NCBI GenBank assembly: GCA_949126835.1
Contig: OX421503.1
Location: forward strand, 4,861,457 to 4,925,456
Source: Anisus vortex
Lineage: Eukaryota; Mollusca; Gastropoda; Planorbidae
Reading direction: 5' to 3'
Length of the DNA: 64,000 nucleotides
The notes below the pieces were generated by a model. It was not told the DNA's origin, ran no database searches, and saw nothing but the letters and a program-made list of their open reading frames with translations. The number at the start of each line of letters is the position of its first letter. The stretch's first letter is position 1. The translations under genes were made by a program, and so were the position numbers. Of the stretch, positions 23,801 through 34,873 are shown piece after piece.

Positions 23801-26800
23801 CTGTTCCATTACCCAACAGGTTGATTGCCTCGTTCAGCGAGGTTTGAAACACATCGAGGGCGGGAGTATAGTTATAAGGCAAGCAATATGTGGGTCTTCT
23901 TTGTCTAATGGTCACTTCACAGCCCGGCCAGGAAAACATGTAGGTGGGCTTCCCCTAAACATAAAGTAGGGTCATTAATCAATTTAATAGTCAGACCACT
24001 GTGGGCTGAATGGCCACATTCAGTGGCGTTACCAGGAGTTCAAGGAAGGGCGAGGGGCGAATACCGGAATTTCAAAATAGGTAGAGATGTAGAGAAGCAA
24101 GTGGGGTGGCAAGAGTGTAAACGTTTTGCGGGCAATTAGCGCAAAGAGGGAATTATAGTGCAATTGCAGGCAAAATTTCACCCTAAACTATTGAAACACT
24201 AATATTTAATCTAATTTTTAATAGTTGAAACGTAGAAATTAGCTTAAATATTTCAAAGTTTATCTCTTTTTTTTTATAAAGAATTAATATGATGTAAAAG
24301 ACAATTTACATTATTCTCATGAATTAAATATATATTTTATATTATATTAAATAAATTAAAGCAGAATACAGTAGACGGTTAGTAGAAACAATAAGGAAAC
24401 ATTATTTCTAAAATCATTTCTATAGAAAGCTAATGTTACAACAATTTACGAAACCATATAATAAATCATACATTCAATAATATTACAACAAAAAAATAGA
24501 ACATTTAATAGAATCTGTTAAAGATGTAATAAGGTAAATGTTTAAAAAATATAGTGCAACTCTTTAAAGTATATATTAATGTCTTTAAAATCATTTTACT
24601 TTTTCTAAAAATATTCCTTAACTAATTCAGATTTTGGGAAATAAATGTCGTTGGCCAAGTATGAGGAAAAACGCCCCATCCCCACTCATCATGTCCCCCC
24701 ACCTTGTTGTCATGTGGCGACTGGGAATCGTGTGGCCAGCAATGGTCGCCCTGTCCTAAACAGTATTGACCCTTCCTCTCTACATCTCTTATCGTCAAAT
24801 CAAACAAGCTCTTTGTCGTCGCGACTGGCGGCCCCTCCCATGTCTATACAACAAACGACACTAGGCCGGGCGGACGTTAGTGAGAAAAAAGACATGACTC
24901 TTCCAGGCTGACCACCTTTTTGACTTATCACCAAAAGTCGATCCTCTTCTCCAAATCAAAGGATTCTAGATAAGCAACTAATTCAATGGATTAACCTTCA
25001 AAGCCAGGTGTGAAAAGGGGGGGGGGGGTCGACGATGAGGTCGCGTCTACAATTTGTTTTTTTTTTTTTTTTACGAAAAGGGTGAATTTACAAAGTGACT
25101 ACGCTACTAATATCGTTTACTCATTCATTCCCTCGCTAAGTAGTAAACACATCGTCACACCTGTGACTACGCTCATGATCACATTCAGGACGCTAGAATA
25201 ATTATGAGCACTTATAAGGCACAGAATAGAATAATAAGATTTAAACAGATAGCGTTGAATACATCACGAATAGAACACTAGAATAGTTGAGTAACCCATC
25301 ATCGTTTAGAGCTTAGATAATGGGTTGTGTTTTCGTTGGTACATACCTGTCGTTCGGCTGTAACCCACAGCGGTTCACCATCATCCCACCAATGGGAATT
25401 CAAGTGATCAGGATTCTCTCCAATCAAAAAGTACTCTTTTTTTTTCTCGTCGTACATGTAGTTTCCGGTCATCCCATGAGACTCCGTGTAGAGACCTTTT
25501 GAAAACAGATGAATAGATTGAGTAGATAGGCTTATAATGTTTAAATGTAGTTAGAGAGACTGACAAATATATATTTACATACTTATAGATGTATGGCCAT
25601 ATTGATACATATTGAGCTTTATAGAGAAAGAGATTGATAACTTCGTCTTCTTCTTCATAGATGAATAGATAGATAGATTAATAAATATATGGACACATGG
25701 ATAGATGGTAGATAGGTCCAATAACAAATATACAATGAAATAGTAATACATAAAATGAGAAAAGTTATCACCAACCAGTCATCAGAGTATAGTAGTTTGG
25801 ATAAGACAGAGACGGGTATTCATTCTGGAGTCCGTCTGCTGCAACACCAAGATTGTAGAACCGTTTAAAGTTGGGAAGATCATGCTGAATGTTTAAAGAT
25901 CATTGAACAAAGACATCACATCTAGTATTAATTTTCTTTTAAACATTAAAGTTAAAGAAAATAAATCTAAGAACTAAAATCACTAGCCTACGTTGTGAAA
26001 CAGTTTAATCGTTTTCGATCTGACTATAAAAAATGAGATTTTTATTTCAATACTATTATTTCAATAAGTATATTTTCTGTCGAAAGATACAGTCTGTTAA
26101 CTATAAGAAATGGTAATGTTATTTCAATGTATACGAATATACATAGGCCCCAGGATCGGCTCTAGGGTTTTTGACGCCCTAAGCGAAAACAAACTCTGCC
26201 CACTCATTTAAGTGCCTTCAGCTGGGAGAAACTGAGTAGTGTTGTGGCATACCTTCCTATTTTCTAAAACATTTTAAATTAAATACCTTTCCCCTTTCAT
26301 TACCTAGTAATTCGTCTGCCTATGTTCGTAGCGCGGAGAAATGGGCCTACTAAACTTTTCTTTAGTGTATATTTTGAAATCTCCAAATTAAAATAAAATC
26401 CTCAATTATGCTCCCCCACAAAAAAACTGTTGCACCCTATGCCGCCGCCTAGGTTGCCTATATGGACGAGCCGGCCCTGATAGGCCATATTCATAATACG
26501 ATAGTGGGGTCTAAAGGTAAGTTTTTACTAACATAACCCTACATAATCAACCTGGTGATTCTTGTTTACCTGCGGGATATGGAGACCATCTGATTTTTGT
26601 TTCCCTAGGAAAAGTTATTTATAGATCACCTCTAGTTTTTGATAGACGAATTATTAATTTATTTTAATTATTCAGATTAATCTTTTAGGATTGTCTCGTA
26701 TGCTTATAACATATATGACATATGATCATTTTTTATTTTCATTGCCTGTAAAAAAAAAAAATGGTTACCTTAAAACATTAGATTTGGGCCTGATTTGTGA

Positions 26801-27106
26801 TGTAAAAAAAATTTTGACTGTGTGTTTAGTACCTAGTTTTTGTCTTTAAATAATTGTGTGCAATAAAATCTTTCACACAACTCTTTCAAAGGGTGATATA
26901 ATTAACTAGATCTAATAAGCAGGCCTACAGGAGTTAAGAACTGAATGAAATAAAAACTAAAAGAAACAATAGACAGATGATATTTTTACTTTGTCAACGT
27001 AATCCCACCGGAAGCTATCTAGAAGAATGACCAACAGTTTATCGGACACAGCTGTTGTCAGGACAGTAGCCATTGTGGCAGTGAGCAGTGAGAAAGACGG
27101 CGTCAT
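17096..27106 (-). CDS. ENPP6-like phosphodiesterase, gene B (complete, 403 aa)
   Basis: Complete paralogue of gene A; predicted choline-ester phosphodiesterase acting outside the cell. Exons: 27106-26990, 25884-25776, 25495-25347, 23954-23789, 23156-23026, 20617-20453, 19800-19660, 18039-17946, 17235-17096. Lengths 117, 109, 149, 166, 131, 165, 141, 94 and 140 sum to 404 codons with stop at 17098-17096, and exons 1-8 equal those of gene A in size and phase. Signal peptide 1-21; D30; Ser66 in [14 protein letters not shown] (almost the ENPP6 motif); WPGCEVTI and RPTYC near 132-147; D188, H192; D232, H233; H339. Human ENPP6 ends in a GPI-signal tail, but this protein stops at NMRRKKY, so it is likely soluble. 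Odd point: DSFRWDY replaces the family's DGFRWDY beside ligand D30. Exons 1-5 are duplicated upstream (gene C). Confidence 0.95.
17493..17803. repeat. (GATA)n / (GATG)n microsatellite
   Basis: About 310 bases of GATA repeats with a GATG-rich interruption at 17576-17660, in intron 8 of gene B. The long frame of Ser-Ile-Tyr-Leu repeats on the minus strand is only this repeat translated. Confidence 0.98.
18106..18596 (+). mobile_element. Helitron-like non-autonomous repeat with tRNA-like core (copy 2, best preserved)
   Basis: Starts TCTATATATATAAAATAAGA, has CCATTGGTCAATTTAAAATC, then a tRNA-like block at 18245-18303 with A-box-like CAGTGGTAAACGTAGCGG and perfect B box GGTTCGATTCTCC. It ends in the hairpin CCCGGGCAACGCCGGG followed by CAATGTAGCTTG. 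No terminal inverted repeats. The 3' end deviates from the classic Helitron CTRR. Lies in intron 7 of gene B. Confidence 0.55.
18660..18822. mobile_element. hAT MITE
   Basis: Inverted ends CAGGAGTAGGCAACC and GGTTGCTGACC, subterminal GTGTGCC blocks on both sides; related to the element at 21035. Right terminus eroded; no clear target duplication. Confidence 0.6.
19095..19535. other. GC-rich island of unknown origin in intron 7 of gene B
   Basis: About 440 bases of clearly higher GC content than the flanks, with motifs such as GTGGGCAAACGCATGGGGG, CCGTTTCAACCCCGCCC and CAGCGTGCCGCGGGATGG, bounded on the right by a T run (19522-19532). A 61-codon plus-strand frame (19229-19411) shows a CYCG-type Cys pair near its end but matches nothing I know. 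It could be a retroposed segment in minus orientation with a poly-A tail. Confidence 0.4.
21035..22814 (+). mobile_element. hAT transposon, 1.78 kb, intact ends
   Basis: Ends CAGGGATCGGCAACCT and AGGTTGCCGAGCCCTG are inverted repeats with one mismatch; perfect 8-base target duplication GTCTAGCC at 21027-21034 and 22815-22822. Subterminal GGCACGCGGAGC and TTGGCACGCCGAG blocks mirror each other. Carries a transposase remnant (21664-22180). Inserted in intron 5 of gene B; the duplication breakpoint at 21098 lies 63 bases inside it. Confidence 0.95.
21664..22183 (+). pseudogene. hAT transposase remnant
   Basis: A 133-codon frame (21664-22065) reads [43 protein letters not shown] and [15 protein letters not shown]. 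This is the central part of the hAT transposases related to the domesticated GTF2IRD2/ZBED5-like vertebrate proteins. After a stop, [15 protein letters not shown] follows in another frame (22130-22180). The N-terminal zinc finger and C-terminal dimerisation region are absent; not functional. Confidence 0.85.
23397..23572. mobile_element. MITE with 36-base inverted repeats and internal duplication (copy 1)
   Basis: Ends GGGCCGTATTGCTGCTGAGA and TTAGCAGCAATACGGCCC; the 36-base arms differ at two positions. Flanked by AAT on both sides, a possible 3-base target duplication. A segment of about 70 bases (from ATTGCTGCTGAGAGTTAACA) is tandemly duplicated inside. In intron 4 of gene B. Confidence 0.8.
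24022..25060. other. Transposon-like GC-richer patches in intron 3 of gene B
   Basis: CAGTGGCGTTACCAGGAG at 24022 resembles a hAT left end; no matching right end seen. A second patch, 24645-25000, is GC-richer, ends near a poly-G run (25017-25027) and encodes nothing recognisable on either strand. Confidence 0.35.
26151..26479. mobile_element. hAT MITE, 329 bases (copy 1)
   Basis: Inverted ends CAGGATCGGCTCTAGGG and GACGAGCCGGCCCTG, with GACGCCCTAAGCGAA near the left and CCGCCGCCTAGG near the right. Flanking 8-mers ATAGGCCC and ATAGGCCA differ by one base. In intron 1 of gene B. Confidence 0.85.
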
Positions 27107-27225
27107 CGTGTTGATCTCCCTACAAGATCAGCATCGGCCTTAACAGCACTTGTCTAGACTTTGTAAAACTGAAAATAAAGATCTTATCTTATAAGTTTAC
27201 AGACGTTCCTTCTAGGTAGAAGATT

Positions 27226-27357
27226 ATTACGTCCGCTAGGCCCAAAACTCCTGCAGGGCGACAGGGATCCGCCGGTGGCAGGGCTAGAACCCGCGACCTG
27301 TCAGTTGTTATTTGGTTGACAGTCCGGTGAACTAACCGCTGGACCAGCCGGCTTCAC
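27226..27357 (-). mobile_element. tRNA-derived SINE (family 2), head (copy 1)
   Basis: Minus strand GCCGGCTGGTCCAGCGGTTA ... GGTCGCGGGTTCTAGCCC; the B box has a C>T change. It lies only 120 bases upstream of the gene B start codon, so any gene B promoter must be between or within it. Confidence 0.8.
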
Positions 27358-27836
27358 GATGTCTGACTGATAAAAAAAAATCGCTTATTAACCCCTTAAC
27401 TCCTAAACTAATCATATATTATTTTGCATTATTACTTTGAACATAATAAGAAGCAAACAAATATTTAAAAAAAATCGAGACATTGACATGTATATTTTAA
27501 TGTGGTACATAAAAGAACCGTGAAGACAACAAGAGTTAAATATCTTTTTAAGGTTTTTGAGCAATGTTTGTTTCGCATTTAGGTGCACATTCAGTAATTT
27601 TGTAATAATTCAGTAGCCTTAAGATTGTACCAAATTGTAAGATTGTATTGTGTCTGGGCTAACAATGAAAAAACCTGAAGAAACCGTATTGGGAAACAAG
27701 ATAAGCAGTAACTAGCTACAATAAACTAATTCGTACACTCGTATGAGTCTGTCCAACGTTGCATGAGCCTAAAACGTCAAACGTCAAAATGCCTATCTTG
27801 AAGTGTATCTAGCTTCAAATACACGTATTTTGGGTA

Positions 27837-28014
27837 ATAACCAGCAAACAAAGAGGCACGGTGGTCCTGGGTTCGAATCCTGGTAAAGGATAGGATGTTA
27901 TTCCCGGGACATGAGGGAGTCACTGGGTCTACCCAGCTCTGATGATTAGTTGGGGTGAAGTATAGGCGGCTGGGCATTGAGTTGTACACACAATCCCCTA
28001 GTATGCTGTAATGT
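27837..28014 (+). mobile_element. tRNA-derived SINE (family 1), shortened head (copy 1)
   Basis: Starts near the B box (CCTGGGTTCGAATCCTGG, intact core), body GGGTCTACCCAGCTCTGATG, ends near CCCCTAGTATGCTGTAATG. A-box half deleted. Confidence 0.85.
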
Positions 28015-29394
28015 ATAAGATAAGATAATTCTATATATAATATAATGCTTTGTATTTTAAGTGTACTTTACTTTCAACGACAAAGCATTTGATGCTTTTT
28101 TCACAATTAAAACATAAATTAGCTAGATCTCTGTATTATAAAGAAATCTGAATTTGAATAATAAATTTAAGAATGTTCTCTGTATAGTTTACGTTACAAA
28201 ATTATTAAGAAATAAAAAAAAAATAAACAACATAAAACTACTTAATAATTCCGTTGCAATTAAAACTATAAAATCGATGTTTCGAATAATTGTAATAAGA
28301 AAATGAACATACAAATTTACCTAAGCCTACTTACTTTAAAATATAAGTTTGTACGTCTTTAGTATTTATAATACATAACAACATGTTCATCTTGATCGAA
28401 ATTCTAAAACACGGATGCACTTGATATAGATCTATGTTACTTTGATGCAATTAGATTTATAACTAGCGGAAAGCCCAACATTAAAATTACAATGAAAACG
28501 GCAAACGTTAAAAATGCATTTAAAACTTCAAACGTACCGACGTTAAACATACACTGAAAACGGCTAATCTTTACATCAATATTATAAAGGGTTGGATATC
28601 GTTGAACAATCAACTGGATGTTAGGAGTTGACGAACATGTAAGAAAATTAAAGACACATATAAAATAGTAGATTTTGCGTTGACAATGAATAGTTCACCA
28701 TTCACCATAGTTTGGTTTATGGAAAAATTATGTGTTGAAATAGACATATTTTTTTAGCGTAACCAATCCCACCCCCGCCCCCAGAAAAAAAATGTAAAAA
28801 AAAAATTCAATAAATAAAATTTTAACAAATAAAAATAAATAAAGTAGACCTACTTTTCTAAAATTTAGTCTCATCTAGATTTACATCTCGGTGTCGAATG
28901 GTTTTTAGATCTTAAATGACTTTGGGTTAGTTTTAAAAAAAAGAATATTATTCACACACTTGCACCTAACTTTCAAGTAATCCAGAACGAACCATATGGC
29001 AGCTGTATCTACACAGTTAACAAAACTATTAAATACAATACATCAAACATAATATACATCAACCATTAAAAACACAAATACAAATCAAAGGTCAACTCTA
29101 GTAGTCGCCACACTAGTAATTGTTTTACTCTTGACTGACCTTACGTGAAGAACACAGTATGTCCACCCTTGACTGCTCTGACTTCGTGGTTTTTCTGTAA
29201 AGTGCTTTTAGGCTGTTGGTACGCAACATGAAATAGAAATGCTTCTTTAGAACACAATTATCAACATGTTGACGCCCGTGTATTTACATTCGTATCTAGT
29301 GGCGTAAGTTAACAAGCTATCTGCAATTCAAAAAGATCCCACCTGCGCGGGAAAACCAACTTACAAGCAATATTTACATCAGGGACAACAGGTG
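28015..29394. other. Upstream region of gene B, no gene recognised
   Basis: AT-rich sequence; repeated AAAACGGC(A/T)AA(C/T) motifs at 28495-28570 are the only structure noticed. Confidence 0.5.
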
Positions 29395-29665
29395 GTTCGC
29401 GGGCTACAACAATTCCGCCAAGCCTTCACTGTGACCCTCAAAGACTTGGAAATGCAATACAATTACAATCTTTTATCATGCTCGGATAAGCATAGGGACA
29501 ATAACACTTTTTTTTATCCATTATGCGAGAACAAATGCATAAAAGTACTTTTTCGTCCCGGGCGTGACAATGGATTGCCTGAACAAACCAGGAAAACCAG
29601 TAACTTAACATCATTTAAAATATTATACAAAATTCAAGACTAGACTCAGACCACAAATATCTATA
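29395..29665 (+). mobile_element. LINE fragment, RT C-terminus (type copy, unit 1)
   Basis: Frame reads LQQFRQAF, NLLSCSDKHRDNNTFF, then after a small shift NGLPEQTRKTSNLTSFKI and ends at 29641. This is the conserved C-terminal end of the LINE family represented at least six times in the window. Confidence 0.8.
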
Positions 29666-30265
29666 TAGGCTTATATGTAAAGTAGGATTACGGTGTTTGT
29701 GTCTAATCCTACTTTCATTGGTTAATTTAAAGACACGTGACTTAAGTCTTAGTGTCTCGTATTTTACTTTTGCGCTCTCGCTTTCTGCATGTGTCCTCCC
29801 TAGTTAAGTAATTAGCGTTTCCGACTGCCATTCGAGTGTCCTGGATTATTTTCCCCACTGTAATTTTTTTCTTCTTTTTTAAGTAATAGCAATAGGTAGA
29901 CTAACTTTTAACATTTCTATTAATATATTTCTTTTTGTAAAGATTTTCAGGACTTAAAGCTTTCCTAAAATGTTTTCAATAAATCATCATCATCAGTAAA
30001 TAAAATCTAATAATTAAATTATATTTTAGACATGCTATAGTCGGGTGTTCGATTCTCAGCCAGGGATAGTCCAAACTTTTTTGTTAGATATAAGACATGT
30101 ATTTTTTTTAACCCGATTACCATATTTATTTGTATTTAACTTCCTTTTTAAATTATTACAGCTTTCTGTTCATTGTAAATTATAATTATTTTATCTGTAG
30201 CTCATGGTCTATAGGCCTACTCTATGTAATTATTTTCCCTGGTCAACGCCTGGGAATTTAGCTTA
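29666..30265 (+). mobile_element. Helitron-like non-autonomous repeat (copy 3, unit 1)
   Basis: TCTATATAGG start, TTCATTGGTTAATTTAAAGACACGTGA block, weak tRNA-like block (29810-29860), and a decayed hairpin CCCTGGTCAACGCCTGGGAA near 30237. Abuts the LINE fragment on its left. Confidence 0.5.
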
Positions 30266-30526
30266 TATAAAATAAGAAGTAGACAAAGAGCTTGTAACAG
30301 CAGTTTTGTTTAATTCATTGTATTAATAAGGTAAATAACTTTTCCGAGTCATCGTGATCAAGTTTTCTGACCCCTTAAACTGTAGGCCTAATTATAATCC
30401 GTTTATACAACCCGAAAACAAAAATATGTAGCACCGTGTGGAGCTTGTGTATAATTTGACAACACCAACACTATTTAGGCATAAGTGCATGCATAAGTTT
30501 CAACAAAGCAACATTTCTAATTGAAC

Positions 30527-30612
30527 AATGGGGACTATGCACAAGTCCTTAGAGATAGATGTTTGGTCACGTGATGCGGCTTAGACTAAGAAAAAACATG
30601 GCGTTTTACACA
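30527..30612 (+). promoter_or_regulatory. Module with GGGGACTATGCA and GGTCACGTGATG (copy 1)
   Basis: AATGGGGACTATGCACAAGT, GGTCACGTGATGCGG and AAACATGG occur in this order; the same order recurs on the minus strand at 46712-46630. It carries a CACGTG E-box. A putative plus-strand donor, CACGAAAG|GTAGGT, follows at 30949, and an acceptor-like TTGATATTAG|GTCAATG at 32033. Could be a promoter of a non-coding transcript or an unrecognised repeat. Confidence 0.3.
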
Positions 30613-32150
30613 TCTTGGAATAGAGAGAAATGATTCGTAAAAATATCATTTTAAGACATTCTAGATTATTGTGGTGTCTAAATCACCACACAGGCTTGTG
30701 ACAGTGACTCATGTACAAGTAATAAATAAGGACCAGGCTTTGTTTAAAGCGTACTTGCTGATAGACATTAATTTTAAACTACTTATTAACTAGACTAGTC
30801 GAGACATGTTTACATGTTATGAGTTATGAGTGTTATGAGAGATTTTCTGGTTTACGACAGTTTAGGCTTACTATTCATGAATGATTGGAGGTAGCAATCA
30901 AGAAATGGTCTGCATATAATGTGAGCAGTATAATTGACGATTCACGAAAGGTAGGTGTTCTTTTTTTTTATTGTCTTCCACTTTTACCTTGTCCCATTCT
31001 TAAGCAACGTCAAATATCATGTCATAGCCGTAGCCTATGACTATGTTTATGTCCTATATAGGCTCATAGAACTCATAGTGTAGTCATAGTACTCATAGTC
31101 ATAGAGTCATACTCATAGGACTCATCATAGGCCTAATAATAATCGCCATTTAGGGCATAGGCTTAGACTTAGAATGGGCTAGCCTAATATCAGTATTATT
31201 ATTAGTAAACTGTCCTAGCCATTCCATTAGTAATATGCTGGCTGGCTGTTCTCTTCTTTTAACTGATATTATTTTAATATAATAATTAATAATAGGCCTA
31301 AGTGATACTTCTATTTTAAAATTATTTGAATTATTTTATTAAAATTCATTTATCATTCAGGCTACTAACTACTATCAAGTAGGCCTATGACCTATGATGA
31401 TTTATAATTAGGATCAGGGTTAGCCTACCTTGTTTCACATAATATAGCCTACATATTAGACATAATATAATATATAGGCCCTATATTAATTGAGGCCATT
31501 TTAGACCTTGGCCTAACTGATTCAGTAATTGTCATTGAGATTAGATAAAGGGCTAATAAGCTTATATTTGTCAATTTGCATGCTTGAGCTTTTATATAAT
31601 TATAGTGTAGTAGGCCTATGTAGTTGGCTAATATTTTACTATACTATGACCATACTATATATGATGCAATTTGCAATACTGTTTTGATTAATCTCACAAC
31701 TCGATCATTATAAGTAAATTAAAACATGCAGGACTGGGGCAGATAAAGTAAAAGTATTAAATATAGGTCTACCAATGTAAATATTGATGCTTGTTGAGCT
31801 AGTAGTCTGTAGCATATCTAATAGAATAAACAGTTTAATGATTGAAATGTAGGCCTAATTTCATTCTCTCAATACCTAAGTAAACTAAAGGACATGCATT
31901 TCTGTTTTACAGGGTATTAAAAAATTAACATAAAATATTTTAACGTTTATTTGTACTGGTATTGAAGTAAAATAAAATTGCCTGACAATATATATTTGAT
32001 GAAATGTTAATTTCTTTTCTCCTTTGATATTAGGTCAATGAAGTTGAAGCAGAATGTGAATGAGGAATGAAGTCAACTTGTTGCAAGCCCATATTAGGAC
32101 TTATGGATGCAGTGGAAGGCACCCATAGACCACATTCATGCATGACATCA
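30613..32150. other. No gene recognised; short CTCATAG repeats
   Basis: 31030-31135 is made of interleaved ACTCATAG / GTCATAG units. 31110-31860 is rich in AGGCCTA. No coding frame. Confidence 0.5.
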
Positions 32151-32154
32151 GTCT

Positions 32155-32400
32155 ACAACAAATTAAAGTATCCCATCTGATCGAATTGATCCATGGAGCC
32201 TGTGAAGCAGCTGTCATCACTTTTGGTGGCCACAGCATACTTGGGAATGTGTGGCCAACACAATTCCCAGGCACCTTTAATATACCCACAGTAAAGTCAT
32301 CTACTGGTACCCATCAGAGCTGGATAGACTCAGGGACATCCTTCAGACCAGATAATAAATTCTAGCCTTCACAAAAACTCTAACTCAGAACCTTCGGAAT
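32155..32400 (-). mobile_element. tRNA-derived SINE (family 1), cut by the duplication junction
   Basis: Minus-strand body (ATCGAATTGATCCATGGAGC, GGTACCCATCAGAGCTGG, CTAGCCTTCAC, GAACCTTCGGAAT). It stops exactly at the junction; the intact continuation (CAGAACGTGCTGTCTGCCAC) is found only in the unit 2 copy at 43456-43740. Confidence 0.9.
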
Positions 32401-34115
32401 GCGGTGGACCTCCCGAAATAAAAATTGCTTTTTAATGGCTACAATGTGCCATGTCTTTTTTTTTTCATTAGCTCTCGCTGATTTTTTCAAATAAATCAAA
32501 ATAAATCAAAATAAATCATTCTGTCGTTTGCCTGTTCGAAAGGGTTCAGTTTATGTGGATAAAAACTAGTCTTTGCGTCTCCCGTGCTTACATCAAAGAA
32601 GGCTACATCAAAAGAATGTGCCGACTATTCTACTTTTGGTTGGTTTTGTTTGTATTATATCGCAAGCCAAAAAAAAAAATATCGAATACAAGGGGATAGT
32701 ATCTGCAAATCATTAACTGAATTGTTTTTCATGCTTAAATAAAATGTTATTATAAAAAATTTCCTTCAATTTAACGTAAAAAAAAGTGTGAAACAGAAAT
32801 GACCCCCCCTCCCCTCCCCCGAATATTAAAAAAGAAACAACAACCTTGATCGATTTTGATTTCCGATTTGATATTTACAATTTATCTTAACAAGAGGATA
32901 TCCCTCAAATTTCACCATATTATTATATGTAGGCCTATATAGCCTATATAGAAAACAATTATTCAGAATGTTATATTATGCGGCGATATATCAAGGTATG
33001 CCGATAAGTGCCCATAAAATGTCCGAAAATGACAAAAACGCTGCTGCGATGTTTGGAAAACAGAAACGATTTGTCAAATTTCTTGTAAACCACATTGGGA
33101 TGTTGCTGTTAAGATTTCATTGCATTATACACCATGAAAGTTTGTGTGCAACGATTTCTTTATTTGACTTGCGCTCCGTAATGGAGACTGTTGTTAAAAT
33201 AGTCAACTTTATAGTTTCCCACTCTTCGTTGATTTACCGACAATTCAAATCTTTACTACAAGAAATTGATAGTGAATATAGAGATCTTCTGTTGCACAGC
33301 AGTGTTCGCTGGCTTAGTCAATGTAAAGTGTTCAATAGATTCGTTTCCATGATATTACTAAAACATTAGATCTATAGTACTTCCATTATGTTAAAACTCA
33401 TTCAGATCTATATACATTACACATAGATGAGCTTAAGAAGTACATTGAAGCACTCAAAGCGGAGTTTTCTGACAGACGTCTATTTTGAAATGCAGCGAAT
33501 TGAATGTAAAACATTCCGATTTAAAAAAACATCAAAATTTGCCGAATTGCAAACAAATCTGTAAGAAAGCTGCTTAGAAAGGTCGTCAGCTATACTTATA
33601 CCGTTCATATGTTTGAAAAACTTTGCATTTGTTTTACTTTCATCTATTGGCTCAACGTACATTTGTAAACAGATTTTGTCATAAAATATTTTCTCATACA
33701 ATAAAACTTTTTTAATCCCATAAGAAAATCGCCTAACTCTTGAAGCATTAAGCAAGGATCACATTAATTGATACAGACAAATTGCATTCAAATGTTTTTC
33801 ATCTTCTTTAAATAAGATGAAAAACATTTGAATGCAATTTGTTATTTTGTTTTAACTTTAAAAAACAATAATAGCTTAAGCGTATATACGAGCATTATAC
33901 TACGTCATTGTTGTTATTATCGCAATATGTGACTAATCAGTGTTGACTTTTGTACGGTTTCTTAGTAAAGCGCCTTTCTTATCATGATACATACATTTAA
34001 TAACTATTGTTAAAAATAATAAATATAGCTGAGTTTGACTATTTGGCTGTTGGCACGCCGAGTGAGTTGGAAATTCTACTTTGGCACACCGCTATCAAAA
34101 GGTTGCCGAGCCCTG
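32401..34115 (+). mobile_element. hAT transposon, left end lost by the duplication
   Basis: Same element as 21035-22814 but missing its first 63 bases including the left inverted repeat. The right end AGGTTGCCGAGCCCTG and GTCTAGCC are present. The transposase remnant is at 32968-33369. Contains the templated palindrome 33778-33841. Confidence 0.93.
33778..33841. repeat. Perfect 28-base inverted repeat, 8-base loop (template-switch scar)
   Basis: Arms 33778-33805 (CAAATTGCATTCAAATG... TCATCTT) and 33814-33841 are exact reverse complements around CTTTAAAT. Unit 1 has the left arm and loop at 22474-22509 but unrelated sequence (CACACAAAATAATTCG) where the right arm should be. Confidence 0.97.
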
Positions 34116-34697
34116 GTCTAGCCAACGGCCGAATTAGGGTCACTCCCATAGATAATCTTTCCCTGTGTCCGAATTTTTAAAAACTTCTTTTTGATTTGAA
34201 ATTTGAACTATATTTCTTGTTTACTAGTACATTCTTTTAAATAGGACCCATGAGTGATACTATAAAAAAGAGCTTATGGCAACACTGCTATTTAGAATTA
34301 AAACACTGAATAAAAGACTACTTAACATATTCAATGTTTTTCAAGCGGTCAATAACGGCTCCGATGACCGTGTCCAGTCCTCTAACTATCTGTTGAAGTT
34401 CCAGAGAGTCTGGACCAAAAAGGTGTCCGAATTTGTCCGGCTGCTCACAGTAAACCGCTGTTGAATATTCAATAGTTAACAATCTTCTTCGAAGAACTAA
34501 TTAGGCTACTTGACATTTTTTTTAACATATTGTAAAAGATTTTATTATCAATTTGATACTGAATAAGTCATATTATTAATATTATTTAATAGTTAACGTG
34601 TTTGACATCAAAAAATTATTCAGTTGATTTTTTTTAAATCTAACTTTGAACTGAATTGCGCTAACATTATTGTTTTTAATACATAAAACATTCCAAT

Positions 34698-34873
34698 GGG
34701 CCGTATTGCTGCTGAGAGTTAACACCCTTGCCCCTTATACAAGTCAATCTTATATACCGTAATTGTAAAGATTGCTGCTGAGAGTTAACACCCTTGCCCC
34801 TTATACAAGTCTATCTTATATACCGTAATTGTAAAATGGGCAAGGGTGTTAACGCTTAGCAGCAATACGGCCC
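34698..34873. mobile_element. MITE with 36-base inverted repeats (copy 2)
   Basis: Unit 2 copy of the element at 23397-23572, same ends and internal duplication. Confidence 0.8.

Larger units (their letters stand above)
21098..32400. repeat. Tandem duplication unit 1 (11.3 kb)
   Basis: Direct repeat of the segment 32401-43704. It starts at GCG inside the hAT element at 21035 and ends at TTCGGAAT inside a SINE. It contains exons 1-5 of gene B, their introns and about 5.3 kb upstream. Differences noticed from unit 2: two small changes within 50 bases of the left end, a replaced block at 22511-22540, and a T/A-run variant at 23330. I did not make a base-by-base alignment. Confidence 0.97.

Noticed and set aside
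24645..24911. 88-codon plus-strand frame (and copy at 35946)
   Set aside because: His/Pro/Ser-rich frame in a GC-richer intron patch with an overlapping antisense frame; no domain and no conservation evidence.
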